From Bacteroidales bacterium (GTDB lineage: Bacteria; Bacteroidota; Bacteroidia; Bacteroidales; JAQXIO01): DNA of 32,803 nt. Below the pieces are notes generated by a model, which was not told where the DNA came from, made no database searches, and was given only the letters and a program-made list of their open reading frames with translations. Both the position numbers and the translations under genes were made by a program. Location: NCBI GenBank assembly GCA_029007825.1, contig JAQXIO010000042.1:1-32803 (forward strand), written 5' to 3'. Positions 12,457 to 22,082 of this stretch are shown here, in pieces; position 1 is the first letter of the stretch, and every line of letters begins with the position of its first letter.

Positions 12457-14670
12457 ATGAGAAAGATAAAATATATATGTTCGCTTCTATGGCTGTTGAC
12501 GATAGCGGCTTGTCAGCAAGACGAGGGTATAATAGAGCAACGCATGAGCGGCTTCCAACTCTCCTTATCGGATGAACTATCGGTGAAGGCAAGAAAAGCT
12601 CCGGGTGAATTGAAACCCAACTTTAAGGAGTTTATGGTTCGCATTATAAAGCAGGACAATGGACATGAAATTTATAACGACTATTTCCAGGAAACAATAA
12701 TCGCTGCTCCGGCCGGCACATTCGACTTGACGGCTTCGTACGGAGACAATCCGGTTTTAGGTTTGGATGTTCCCTACTTTATCGGAAGCACTACGGCAGA
12801 GATTGCGCCGGGAATGACCGAACCAGTAGAAGTGACTATTCCTTGTAAAGTAGGAAATGCATTGGTTTCGTTTAAATTTGATAATAATGCCCGTTTTGAG
12901 AAGTTCTTTTCAGCGTATGCTGTGAAGGTGCAAAATGGGAACTATTCGATAAAGGTAACCCATGAGAATCCAGATCAAAGCGTTTATTTTCCTGCTGGTT
13001 CTTCTATTTCTTTAAGGTTTGAAGGCACTTTAAAGGAGAATGGGAAAGAGGTATCCTGGGATATTGTTTCAGATCAAATACCGACGGTATTCGACGCTGC
13101 CCAACATGTAAAATTAACTTTAACGGTGGCTCCTGTAGAAGAGGGTGCCATATTGACTGTAGAGAAAGTTGAAGTGATGAAGGCAACTATGACTGAAACG
13201 ATACCTTTGGAGTGGTTGCCTACTCCGAAACTAAAAGGGTTTGATGGGAATGGAGGTAGTTTGGTTAAATATATCGAAACGGATGATGCGATTTCGGCAG
13301 CAATCCATTATTCGGCTGCTATGCCTTTACAAGATATGCAGTTTACAATTAATTTTGAAGATCCGAATTATAGTTCTTTGAATGGAGATTATCTTCTTTC
13401 TGCAATGACCGATGAACAAAAAGATGCTTTTGCTTCGGCGGGCGTTACTTTGCCTACGATTGGGGCTTCAACGAACCAATGTCTGGACTTTACGAATCTG
13501 ACTCCTAAATTGACAACCAAAGGATCTGGCGAACAGACAAATAATGTAGTGATATTAAAAATTAAAGCCAATAATCGTTGGAGTGCTGATAACGGACAGC
13601 CCTATTTTATTCAGACGAATAGACCGGAGTTCTCGGTTAGTGTTTATCCTCGTAATATTTGGACAAAAGAGTTTACTGTAAATGCTCTTTCCGCATCACA
13701 GGTAACAGCCGGCAAGTTTGATAAGATAAGTTCCGATTTTTCATATCAATATAGTACAGATGGCAATAACTGGACAGATATTCCTTCAGATCGCCGGCAA
13801 ACCGGATTGACTCCCGACAAAACATATTATGTACGTGGGGTATACCGCAATAAATTGGTTTCCTCCAATGTGAGCCTGGTCACTTATCCACAAATAGCCC
13901 TGGTGAATGGAGATATGGAGGCATGGCATAAGACCGAGACAAGAGAAGGGACATGGCCAATACGCCAATGGGTTCCCCGTTACTATCCATACGCATCGGG
14001 AGATTCCGATCCTTGGTGGGCTACCAATATGGAAAAAGCGGTTATTTGGAGTACTGCTCCTATCGAAGCTACAACAACGCCTAATTGCAGTTATGTGACT
14101 GATGCACATGGAGGTTCCAAAGCTGCAGAAGTTCGAACTTCCGGACATGGTGCCGGATATGCTACAACTAATGCAGGAAGTGCTTCTGTTACTTATCCAA
14201 AAGGCTTTTTTGCCGGTAGTCTTTTTTTAGGAACTTACGCATGGAACGATGGGGAGGTAAAAGCCGAAGGCAGAAGTTATGTATCCCGCCCTACCGCTTT
14301 ATCATTCTGGTATAAATATACACCTTACAATACGGACGCTTTTAAGGTTGTAATGACCTTGAAAAGCGGAGAAACGACGTTGGCTACGGCGACTTATATT
14401 CCTACTCCTTATTCTACAGCCGACGGCAGCTATCAACATTATCAATTGCCATTGATCTATATGGAAGATGCTTCAGTTGCCGATTTAAAGCCTACTACTT
14501 TATGTATTAGTTTTATTTCTACTTATGTGGAAACAATAGAACGAGATACGCATTTTGGTATCGGAAGAACTATAAATTTAGCGGATTTTAGTCAAAACAG
14601 TGGTAAAAAGGAATGTCATTATGGTAGTCAACTCAAAATTGATGATATATCCTTAGTCTACGACAAATAA
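12457..14670 (+). CDS. DUF4493 + middle domain + Fn3-like + PCMD lipoprotein (largest of cluster)
   Basis: A 737-residue lipoprotein with lipobox TIAAC (Cys19), then QQDEG. The start at 12457 gives the compact signal peptide MRKIKYICSLLWLLTIAAC. An in-frame ATG at 12433, overlapping the previous stop, would add 8 residues and cannot be excluded. Parts (from 12457): DUF4493 about 30-255 (APAGTFDLTASYG, DVPYFIGSTTAEI, ending ETIPLEWLP); an unrecognised domain about 256-400; an Fn3-like segment about 405-480 (LTPDKTYYVRGVY); and PCMD-like about 483-737, opening VNGDMEAWHK and closing SQLKIDDISLVYD. The PCMD here is more divergent than in the other two proteins. Function unknown. Confidence 0.83.
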   Translation: MRKIKYICSLLWLLTIAACQQDEGIIEQRMSGFQLSLSDELSVKARKAPGELKPNFKEFMVRIIKQDNGHEIYNDYFQETIIAAPAGTFDLTASYGDNPVLGLDVPYFIGSTTAEIAPGMTEPVEVTIPCKVGNALVSFKFDNNARFEKFFSAYAVKVQNGNYSIKVTHENPDQSVYFPAGSSISLRFEGTLKENGKEVSWDIVSDQIPTVFDAAQHVKLTLTVAPVEEGAILTVEKVEVMKATMTETIPLEWLPTPKLKGFDGNGGSLVKYIETDDAISAAIHYSAAMPLQDMQFTINFEDPNYSSLNGDYLLSAMTDEQKDAFASAGVTLPTIGASTNQCLDFTNLTPKLTTKGSGEQTNNVVILKIKANNRWSADNGQPYFIQTNRPEFSVSVYPRNIWTKEFTVNALSASQVTAGKFDKISSDFSYQYSTDGNNWTDIPSDRRQTGLTPDKTYYVRGVYRNKLVSSNVSLVTYPQIALVNGDMEAWHKTETREGTWPIRQWVPRYYPYASGDSDPWWATNMEKAVIWSTAPIEATTTPNCSYVTDAHGGSKAAEVRTSGHGAGYATTNAGSASVTYPKGFFAGSLFLGTYAWNDGEVKAEGRSYVSRPTALSFWYKYTPYNTDAFKVVMTLKSGETTLATATYIPTPYSTADGSYQHYQLPLIYMEDASVADLKPTTLCISFISTYVETIERDTHFGIGRTINLADFSQNSGKKECHYGSQLKIDDISLVYDK

Positions 14671-14675
14671 AAAAG

Positions 14676-15353
14676 ATGAAACAAACGATATATATATTAT
14701 TTCTTTCTTTGGTATTATTCAGTTGCCGGGTAGAGGACTTTCCTTCTGCAACCGTGGGGTATCTGAGTCTTACGGGGTGTAAGCCTTTAGTGAATGTACA
14801 GAAACAGATCAGCGCACGTTCCATTGATACGGGAATGTATATTCAAATATTGAACGCGTCTGAGGGGGTGATTCTTGAATACGACCCGGGAAGTGTTCCC
14901 AATAAGATTGCCTTGGAACCGGGCAGTTACCAAATAAAGGCTTTTACAGGCAGTTATAAGGAGTATATGAATTGGACTAATTCTGATTTAGGGCAACCGG
15001 TTTATTATTTGGAACAAGTTTTTGAAATCGAATATGATAAAATTACTTATGTTGATTTGAAGGTTCCGATGATTAATATAGCTTTTAGTTTCGATTTTCC
15101 TGATGAATTGACTGATCAATTTGCTTCTATTCAATTAACAGCCGGCTATAACGGAAGTCGTGAGGTAACTATTAATGAGGAAAATATTGCCTATTTTATG
15201 TTTAAGGAGAGTGAATCTATAACTTATACCTTAATTACTAAAAATACAGACGGAGAAACATTTACCCAAACGTCATCGGCGGAAGTGAATGCCGGTACGC
15301 ATTATAAGGTAATTTATAATTTTGAGGCTCAAACTTATCTGTTAAGCAAGTGA
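14676..15353 (+). CDS. DUF4493-like lipoprotein (last gene of cluster)
   Basis: A 225-residue lipoprotein with lipobox LFSC (Cys17), then RVEDF. The single beta-rich domain shows the same core as the first cluster gene: YLSLTG, MYIQILN, then LEPGSYQIKAFTG and a later strand IAFSFDFPDELTDQF. It has no linker or PCMD. It starts 5 bases after the previous stop and is followed by a hairpin terminator, so it closes the transcript. The pairing of short single-domain proteins at both ends with long multi-domain ones between them could reflect major and minor subunits, but that is inference. Confidence 0.78.
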   Translation: MKQTIYILFLSLVLFSCRVEDFPSATVGYLSLTGCKPLVNVQKQISARSIDTGMYIQILNASEGVILEYDPGSVPNKIALEPGSYQIKAFTGSYKEYMNWTNSDLGQPVYYLEQVFEIEYDKITYVDLKVPMINIAFSFDFPDELTDQFASIQLTAGYNGSREVTINEENIAYFMFKESESITYTLITKNTDGETFTQTSSAEVNAGTHYKVIYNFEAQTYLLSK

Positions 15354-15396
15354 TTTATAATTATATAATATTCTATTTATATTTATGGAGGTAAAT

Positions 15397-15439
15397 AAAC
15401 AGCGACAAACAAGAGATGAATTTTACTTGTCGCTGTTTT
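15397..15439 (+). terminator. Intrinsic terminator of the DUF4493/PCMD cluster
   Basis: A 12-bp perfect stem, AAACAGCGACAA (15397-15408) with TTGTCGCTGTTT (15427-15438), encloses an 18-base loop; the right arm ends in TTTT. It lies 44 bases after the last stop codon of the cluster. Confidence 0.75.
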
Positions 15440-15557
15440 ACCAATAAAAACCAAAAATTTACTCCATATTCTTTAAATCTGTTGCTATGCGAAAAAATGC
15501 CGGCAATCTGACAAAGTTTCTGAGATAGAAAACCAATAAACCGAAACAATCATTCAC

Positions 15558-15590
15558 AAAAAAAGGCCGCAGTCTAAAGACTGCGGCCTT
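15558..15590 (-). terminator. Strong intrinsic terminator of the ara-GH130 operon
   Basis: A perfect palindrome: AAGGCCGCAGTCT (15563-15575) with AGACTGCGGCCTT (15578-15590). On the minus strand the G+C-rich stem is followed by seven T (15564-15558), the classic rho-independent layout. It lies 21 bases past the GH130 stop. Confidence 0.93.
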
Positions 15591-15610
15591 ATAAATATAC
15601 CGGATAGGTC

Positions 15611-16789
15611 TTATTTACCCAATGCTTTTAAATTTTTAGCGATCTGTTTTTTCAGTGTTTCAACCGATTTGCAGGAACGGAACCCGTCGGCAGGCGTATT
15701 GAAACAATAGTCTACCAATTTATCTATGGTAGAGGTTGCGACATGCATACGCGTATCGGATGAAGCGTAGTAAATAAATACTTTTCCGTCTTCATCTGCA
15801 ATCCAACCGTTGGTAAAGAGTACATTCGAAACATCTCCTACTCTCTCTTCGCCCATAGGAGCCATAAAATGACCGGCTGGAGCTGCTATAACCTTCGTAG
15901 GATCTTCCAGCGACGTCATATAGAGATAGAGCACGTAACGCAATCCGGCAGCACACCCCCGCACGCCATGCGCCAGATGCAACCAGCCTTTTGGCGTCTT
16001 GATCGGATGAGGACCTTCTCCGTTTTTCACCTCTTTAATCGTATGATAATAACGATGGTCGATGATCTTTTCTTCTTTTACTTCCGCATGTGTTATATCG
16101 TCAACCAAAGCCCAACCGATTCCACCGCCGCTACCGGTATCGATAAAACCATCCTGAGGGCGTGTATAAAGAGCGTATTTGCCATTTACAAATTCGGGAT
16201 GCAACACAACATTACGTTGCTGGCTTTTTGTTTTAAGGTTCGGAAGACGTTCCCAGTTTATAAGGTCTTTTGTACGTACGATACCCGCTTTTGCGGTAGC
16301 GGAAGAGAGATCGCCGGGAGCAGCTTCGGGATCGTGCGCTTCCGAACAGAATATACCATATATCCATCCGTCTTCATGAGCGGTCAGACGCATATCGTAT
16401 ATATTCGTTTCGGATTCATCGATATCGGGTATGGTAACAGGATAGTCCCAGAAACGGAAATTATCGACTCCGTTAGGGCTTTCCGCAACGGCAAAGAACG
16501 ATTTACGGTCATTTCCTTCTACGCGTACAACAAGAACATATTTTCCATTCCATTTGATTGCACCCGAGTTCATCGCGGCATTCATGCCGATCCGTTCCAT
16601 TAAAAACGGGTTGCTTTCGGGATCGAGATCGTATCTCCAGATTACGGGCGTATGGGCTGCCGTAACTACCGGATTTTTATAACGGTTGTAAATACCGTTG
16701 TTTTCCTCGACCATTTCATTTTTCACAGACAAAAAAGCTTCGTGTTTCGCCAGAAGATTCTTTACCGCTTCATCAAATTTTGTATTCAT
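15611..16789 (-). CDS. 4-O-beta-D-mannosyl-D-glucose phosphorylase (GH130)
   Basis: A 392-residue cytoplasmic protein with no signal peptide. It closely resembles the GH130 subfamily 1 enzymes of Bacteroides (391-residue B. fragilis type), which cleave mannosyl-beta-1,4-glucose with phosphate to give mannose 1-phosphate and glucose. Visible features include [17 protein letters not shown] (39-55), [17 protein letters not shown] (76-92) and NIYDMRLT, whose Asp132 is in the place of the catalytic acid of the family. [19 protein letters not shown] fits the sugar/phosphate pocket. It is the last gene of the operon, 29 bases after the symporter gene, which suggests that the symporter supplies its substrate. 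The partner epimerase and GH26 mannanase of the known mannan pathway are not in this window. Confidence 0.9.
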   Translation of the reverse strand: MNTKFDEAVKNLLAKHEAFLSVKNEMVEENNGIYNRYKNPVVTAAHTPVIWRYDLDPESNPFLMERIGMNAAMNSGAIKWNGKYVLVVRVEGNDRKSFFAVAESPNGVDNFRFWDYPVTIPDIDESETNIYDMRLTAHEDGWIYGIFCSEAHDPEAAPGDLSSATAKAGIVRTKDLINWERLPNLKTKSQQRNVVLHPEFVNGKYALYTRPQDGFIDTGSGGGIGWALVDDITHAEVKEEKIIDHRYYHTIKEVKNGEGPHPIKTPKGWLHLAHGVRGCAAGLRYVLYLYMTSLEDPTKVIAAPAGHFMAPMGEERVGDVSNVLFTNGWIADEDGKVFIYYASSDTRMHVATSTIDKLVDYCFNTPADGFRSCKSVETLKKQIAKNLKALGK

Positions 16790-16818
16790 ACTAAATCTTT
16801 AATTATTATAGATATTAA

Positions 16819-18648
16819 TTACTCTTTATCCAATTTATCGTACCAGTTCTTTTTAAGGAACCAGGTCGTCAACACCAACAATGCCAACGATACAGCCAAA
16901 GGAACTCCCTTCATCAACACAAGATACATAGGTGCGATTACCAGCGAAACCTGCCAAGCAATTCCCACTACTATATTTACAACATCCCTTTTAAATGTAC
17001 TTTGGTAACGGAAAGAAGCATCTTCAGTCTCTGCCATTTTCCGAACCGGTCCCCAAGCACCCCACGGACGTACTTTTTTATAAAAGTCTTTCAAGCGTTC
17101 GGGTTCCGTAGCAGGTGCAAGGTATGTACCGATGATACAGCCGGCTGTAGAGATAAGCAGTATCCACGGCCAGTAATACAAATCCAATCCTCCTATCCAG
17201 GAAGGGAATATCAACGCAGGTATCAGTCCGCAAAGCATACCCCAGAAATATCCGCTGCCGTTGAAACGCCACCAATGCCATTTAAGCACGTTTGCAGCTA
17301 TATAACTGCCATATAATCCCGATACCAGCCATTGCAGCACACTGTTTACGTCTTTTGCGAAGATCCCGAGAATTATACTGATAACAACCACGACAACACC
17401 GGTAATATAGGTAATTGTAATTACACTACGGTTCGATGCTTTCGGATTTACATATTTCAGATAGATATCATTAATGATATAGGCTTGGGCAGCATTTAAA
17501 GTACCGGCAAACGTTCCGATAAATGCAGATAACAAACCGGCTAAAAGCAATCCCATCAATCCGACCGGAACGAACTGACGGATTGCTGCGGGAAGTATTC
17601 TCTCGAAATCGATATCGCCCGTAAGCGTCTGAAGGTTCATCTGGTCATAAAACAGAAGGCCCAGAACGGCAAAACCGATAATCATCAAATAACGGGTAGG
17701 AAAAAGTACCACATTTACGAAACCACTGACTAAAGAAGCTTCTCTACCCGATTTGGCAGAAAGAATTTTCTGCATATCATACGACGGAGCGGGTCCGGCA
17801 AGACTGGCCAAGACTCCTTTAAACACCATCAGCATAAAGAAGATACCGAATAGTTCATAGCCATCACTTGCTATTTTGGCATTCACTTCATCGATAATTC
17901 CGGTCCAATCCATATTCAGATGCATACCGAAGAAAGGATTCATCCAACCTTCCGGCACATTCAATATTCCGTTCGAATATAAATGCATCATGGCTATAAC
18001 TGCAACGGATAGACCTGCTATCGTCATAATAGAGTATTGCAGCACATCGGCGAATACGATACTCGACATACCGCCAATAATCGAATAAAAGACAGCGAAT
18101 GCTGTAAAAAGAATTCCATAAAAATGAGGCACGTATTCGGGGGCAACATGAAAAGGTACATAAGGAGCCACCACATCCCACGGAAGGAATATCTCCACAA
18201 ATTTCCCTAATCCGACAAAACCGTACGCCAGAAAGCCGAAACAGCTTATTAGGGCGAATACGACTACTATTGCGTGTGACCAAACCGCTCCCTTATCTTT
18301 ACCAAAACGGAACGTGATCCATTCGGCTCCTGTTGTAACCCCGGAGCGGCGCAACCAGGCAGAGAGATAAACCATCAGAAATATCTGGTTAAAGCACGGC
18401 CATAACCAAGGTATCCACACACTTTTCATTCCATATACGAAGGTGAGGGTTACCATCCACATGGTGCCTGAAATGTCAAACATTCCCGAAGCATTCGACA
18501 ACCCGAGCATATACCAAGGCAGCTTATAACCGCCTAAAAGATAAGCTTCCTTATTCGCAGCGGCCTTTTTTTTCTGCACTATACCAATTATCACCAGCAA
18601 GGCTAGATAGACCACTATCACCAAAACATCAATCCAACTGAGAATCAT
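16819..18648 (-). CDS. SSS-family Na+/sugar symporter, probably for mannosyl disaccharides
   Basis: A 609-residue integral inner-membrane protein of the sodium:solute symporter family. It starts with hydrophobic MILSWIDVLVIVVYLALLVI and has about 13-15 hydrophobic segments, the usual number. The family hallmark region GGMSSIVFADVLQYSIM is present mid-protein, and ANKEAYLLGGYKLPWYMLG matches the opening TM1 loop. Its neighbour is the GH130 phosphorylase, as in the Bacteroides mannan-use cluster, so uptake of mannobiose or mannosylglucose is the likely role. It differs clearly from the other symporter 39 bases upstream, so this is not a recent duplication. Substrate is inferred from context only. 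Confidence 0.85.
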   Translation of the reverse strand: MILSWIDVLVIVVYLALLVIIGIVQKKKAAANKEAYLLGGYKLPWYMLGLSNASGMFDISGTMWMVTLTFVYGMKSVWIPWLWPCFNQIFLMVYLSAWLRRSGVTTGAEWITFRFGKDKGAVWSHAIVVVFALISCFGFLAYGFVGLGKFVEIFLPWDVVAPYVPFHVAPEYVPHFYGILFTAFAVFYSIIGGMSSIVFADVLQYSIMTIAGLSVAVIAMMHLYSNGILNVPEGWMNPFFGMHLNMDWTGIIDEVNAKIASDGYELFGIFFMLMVFKGVLASLAGPAPSYDMQKILSAKSGREASLVSGFVNVVLFPTRYLMIIGFAVLGLLFYDQMNLQTLTGDIDFERILPAAIRQFVPVGLMGLLLAGLLSAFIGTFAGTLNAAQAYIINDIYLKYVNPKASNRSVITITYITGVVVVVISIILGIFAKDVNSVLQWLVSGLYGSYIAANVLKWHWWRFNGSGYFWGMLCGLIPALIFPSWIGGLDLYYWPWILLISTAGCIIGTYLAPATEPERLKDFYKKVRPWGAWGPVRKMAETEDASFRYQSTFKRDVVNIVVGIAWQVSLVIAPMYLVLMKGVPLAVSLALLVLTTWFLKKNWYDKLDKE

Positions 18649-18687
18649 TCTATCTTTTTTTATAATTTATTTTTCACTACCGGAGAA

Positions 18688-20367
18688 TCACCAGAAATAC
18701 CAGTAGAACGTAACTATTATACCTAAAATAATCACTGTGTTTATCACATCCCAGTGATTCCAGCTCGCACGCGATTTAGCGCGTTGTTCCGGTGTAGACG
18801 AACCGTATGTCAAACCTTCGATCTGAGCGGCAGGCGCCTGTTTTGTAAATAAGCTGACAACTATAATCACCAACATACAGAATACCAACATTCCGCCGCT
18901 GAAGAAAAGCCAATTCACGTCGTAGAAAAGGTATTTAAACCAAGTCGAAGAGGCATCCGGCCCAACTGTGTTAAAATAGACTTTCGCACCAAGGCGTGTC
19001 ATACCTACGACGAATCCGGAGATCAATCCCCACATCCCGCCTAACGGTGTTATACGCTTCGAAAGAATCCCCAGCAGGAAAGCGGAGGCTATACCCGGAG
19101 CCAAAACCGACTGAACATCCTGCAAATAGGTATAAAGCACAGATCCCAAACTTTTCATTACCGGAATCCAGAGAATTCCAAGTAATACCACTATAACGGT
19201 AGCCATACGCCCCACATACAGCAATGTTTTTTCACTTGCCTGCGGACGGTATTTTTTATAAAAGTCAATGGTAAATAACATTGCGGAAGAGTTGAACAAC
19301 GAAGCTAAAGAGCTCATCAACGCCGCCAAAATACCACAGACTACAAGGCCCTTAAACCCGGCCGGGAGCAAACGGGCTACCAAAGTGGGGAAAGCGGCAT
19401 CGCTATTTACAAGGGTAAATATCTGATCGTTTACGACTGCTCCTTTCTGTGCTAAAGCAAAGGCGATCATTCCTGGGATAAGAAAGAGAAATACGGGCGT
19501 CAATTTCAAATAAGCACCGAATATCGCCCCTCGCCGTGCCTGCGTTTCATCGCGACCAGACAATACACGCTGAACAATATACTGGTCAGTACACCAATAC
19601 CAGAAACCGATTACAGCCGAAGTTACAATTACACCGAACCACGGGTAATCGGGGTCGCTGTTGCTGCGTATAAGATTCACCATCGTATCTCCGTTATCGT
19701 TTACAGGCGTAGCTTTGCATATCTCAAGCAGCTGATCCCATCCTCCGATCTCTTTCAATCCTAAAACCAGAATTACAATAGAACCAAGCAGTAAAATGGG
19801 TGTTTGCAAAACAGAAGTATAAAGTACCGATTTCATTCCGCCGATTACAGTATAGATGGCGGTAATTACAACCAACCCGATTGCCGCAATCCAGAAAAAA
19901 TCGATTCCCCAGAGTTCCTGAATTCCGAAAACTTCTTTAAAGACCAGCCCTCCGGCATAAACCGTTACGGCAACTTTTGTCAATACATAACTGACTAAAG
20001 AGATCAGAGACAATATCGTTCGCGAGGTCGTATTATAACGGCGTTCCAGAAACTCCGGCATAGTGAGCACCATGCTTCGCGAATAAAACGGAACAAATAC
20101 CCAAGCCAAAAGCAGAATTGCCCAACCGTGCATCTCCCAATGCGCCATCGCCATACCGCTCGAAGCTCCTGAACCGGCAAGTCCTATCAAATGTTCGGAA
20201 CCAATATTAGATGCAAAAATAGAGGCTCCGATTGCCAGCCATGTTGCGTCACGTCCGGCAAGAAAATAGTCGCCCGAATCTTTCTGTTTCTGGGAAAAAA
20301 CCCAAAGTACAATGCCAATAAGGGCTAAAATAAAGATTACAATTACAATTATATCCAGTGTTGCCAT
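18688..20367 (-). CDS. SGLT-type Na+/sugar symporter, probable L-arabinose importer
   Basis: A 559-residue inner-membrane protein of the SSS family, close in length and pattern to the Vibrio galactose symporter. Marks of the SGLT branch are YFLAGRDATWLAIGASIFAS, NIGSEHLIGLAGSG, and IYTVIGGMKSVLYTSVLQTP. About 14 membrane segments are expected. It lies 20 bases after araB in the same operon, which points to L-arabinose as the substrate. The start at 20367 gives the usual short cytoplasmic lead before TM1. Sugar specificity cannot be read from the sequence. Confidence 0.88.
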   Translation of the reverse strand: MATLDIIVIVIFILALIGIVLWVFSQKQKDSGDYFLAGRDATWLAIGASIFASNIGSEHLIGLAGSGASSGMAMAHWEMHGWAILLLAWVFVPFYSRSMVLTMPEFLERRYNTTSRTILSLISLVSYVLTKVAVTVYAGGLVFKEVFGIQELWGIDFFWIAAIGLVVITAIYTVIGGMKSVLYTSVLQTPILLLGSIVILVLGLKEIGGWDQLLEICKATPVNDNGDTMVNLIRSNSDPDYPWFGVIVTSAVIGFWYWCTDQYIVQRVLSGRDETQARRGAIFGAYLKLTPVFLFLIPGMIAFALAQKGAVVNDQIFTLVNSDAAFPTLVARLLPAGFKGLVVCGILAALMSSLASLFNSSAMLFTIDFYKKYRPQASEKTLLYVGRMATVIVVLLGILWIPVMKSLGSVLYTYLQDVQSVLAPGIASAFLLGILSKRITPLGGMWGLISGFVVGMTRLGAKVYFNTVGPDASSTWFKYLFYDVNWLFFSGGMLVFCMLVIIVVSLFTKQAPAAQIEGLTYGSSTPEQRAKSRASWNHWDVINTVIILGIIVTFYWYFW

Positions 20368-20387
20368 GGTATTTTATTTATGCGTGT

Positions 20388-22064
20388 TTATCTTTCTGTA
20401 AAGAAATTTTCTTCGGTCAGCTTTCCAAGTTTAAGATACTCCTTATATTTTTTCATATAAAATGCATGACTTTTCTCCGAAGGATAATATTCTTTGGCAA
20501 ATCCCTGCCCCATAGCCTGCTGGGCTTCTTCTACCGTTGCATAACAACCGGCGGCAACAGCCGCAAACATGGCCGAACCGAAAGCACATGCCTGTTCTGA
20601 ACGGGCAACTTTAATCGGCATACCCAATACATCGGCCAAAGTCTGCATAACAAAAGGCGATTTCAGAGAAATTCCTCCGATTCCTATTACTTCATTTATC
20701 TTTATTCCGTTTTCGATAAAACGATCGACTATTGCTTTGGAACCGAATGCCGTAGCTTCTACGAGTGCCCTGAATATCAGGGGAGCAGAACTTCCGAGCG
20801 TGAGACCTGTAATCGTTCCTTTTACCAACTGATTTGCATCGGGTGTCCGACGTCCGTTTACCCAATCGGTAGCCAGTAAAACAGATTCTTCGACCGGAAT
20901 ATTTTCAGCTTCGGAAGAGAGTTCCGGAATAATACGTTCCGTTATCTCCTCTATTAACTGTTCTTTCACCGTATCGTCTATGAGTCTTGATTTAGACACT
21001 AATTGTTTAACCGGCCAGCTTAGCACGTCTTTAAACCATGCATATAAATCACCGAAAGCCGATTGTCCGGCTTCCAACCCGACCATTCCCGGAATAACCG
21101 AACCGTCAACCTGTCCGCAAATGCCCGGTATAAGACGATTATTCATCTCTTCGTACGAACAAACCATAATGTCACACGTAGAGGTTCCTATAACACGAAC
21201 AAAGGCTCCCGGTACAATCTCTGCACCTACTGCTCCATAATGACAGTCAAAGGCACCCACGGCAACGGCCACCTGTTTCGATAAACCAAGACGGGAGGCC
21301 CATTCTTCGGTAAGCGTTCCGACACGTGTATTTCCGGGATAAGTTTTCTCAAAGAGATGACTTCGCATTCCCTTCAACAACGGATCAAGTGCACAAAGGA
21401 ACTCTTCTGACGGCAGTCCTCCCCACTCTTCCAACCACATGGCCTTATGTCCTGCGGCGCAACGTCCCCGCACAATCTCTGCAGGTTTCGTCTTTCCGGT
21501 CAAAAGCGCCGGCATCCAATCGCAATGTTCTATCCAACCATATGCAACACTACGTATCGATGGGTCTTCCCTGAGAATATGCAGCATCTTTGCCCATACC
21601 CATTCGGAAGAATAAATGCCGCCCTCGTAGGCGGTATAATCAACTTCCCATTTTTTAGCAAGTTCATTTATTTCAGCGGCTTCCTGTATCGCGGTATGAT
21701 CTTTCCAAAGCACAAACATGGCATTGGGATTTTCCTTAAACTCAGGCCGCAAAGCTAACGGAAGACCTTCTTTATCAATTAAAACAGGAGTAGAACCTGT
21801 CGTATCAAACGCTATTCCCACAACATTGGGCGCCACATCAGGAGCACATTTTGCCAAAGCTTCCCTAACACTGACTTCGAGAGCCTCTATATAGTCAAAG
21901 GGGTGCTGACGAAACTGATTTTTCGATGGATTACAATAAAGACCTTTTTTCCAACGGGTATAATATTTTACCGACGATGCCTGTTCTTCACCCGTCGCCA
22001 CGTTTATTACAACGGCACGGCAGGAGTCCGACCCGTAATCTAATCCTATTACGTATTTATTCAT
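20388..22064 (-). CDS. araB: L-ribulokinase
   Basis: A 558-residue FGGY-family sugar kinase that phosphorylates L-ribulose to L-ribulose 5-phosphate with ATP in the cytoplasm. The N-terminal phosphate-binding motif is IGLDYGSDSCRAVV, followed by VGIAFDTTGSTPVLID and the ribulokinase-typical FVLWKDHTA. VAVGAFDCHYGAVGA carries the conserved catalytic Asp region, and IGIGGISLKSPFVMQTLADV is the C-terminal adenosine-binding motif. Length is close to E. coli AraB (566). It lies 18 bases after araA and 20 before the symporter, so it is a middle gene of the arabinose operon. Confidence 0.96.
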   Translation of the reverse strand: MNKYVIGLDYGSDSCRAVVINVATGEEQASSVKYYTRWKKGLYCNPSKNQFRQHPFDYIEALEVSVREALAKCAPDVAPNVVGIAFDTTGSTPVLIDKEGLPLALRPEFKENPNAMFVLWKDHTAIQEAAEINELAKKWEVDYTAYEGGIYSSEWVWAKMLHILREDPSIRSVAYGWIEHCDWMPALLTGKTKPAEIVRGRCAAGHKAMWLEEWGGLPSEEFLCALDPLLKGMRSHLFEKTYPGNTRVGTLTEEWASRLGLSKQVAVAVGAFDCHYGAVGAEIVPGAFVRVIGTSTCDIMVCSYEEMNNRLIPGICGQVDGSVIPGMVGLEAGQSAFGDLYAWFKDVLSWPVKQLVSKSRLIDDTVKEQLIEEITERIIPELSSEAENIPVEESVLLATDWVNGRRTPDANQLVKGTITGLTLGSSAPLIFRALVEATAFGSKAIVDRFIENGIKINEVIGIGGISLKSPFVMQTLADVLGMPIKVARSEQACAFGSAMFAAVAAGCYATVEEAQQAMGQGFAKEYYPSEKSHAFYMKKYKEYLKLGKLTEENFFTER

Positions 22065-22082
22065 CTAAGACTATAATTTTGG

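Noticed and set aside
5886..15353. Reading the cluster as a standard FimA/Mfa type V pilus operon
   Set aside because: No recognisable FimA, Mfa or anchor-type pilin domain or processing-site pattern could be identified; the domains fit DUF4493 and PCMD instead. A distant fold relation remains possible.
15869..16603. 244-codon plus-strand frame opposite the GH130 gene
   Set aside because: It is antisense to a well-conserved enzyme, rich in unusual residues, and has no promoter or family resemblance.
16819..20367. The two adjacent symporters as a recent tandem duplication
   Set aside because: Their lengths and motifs differ throughout; they belong to different branches of the SSS family.
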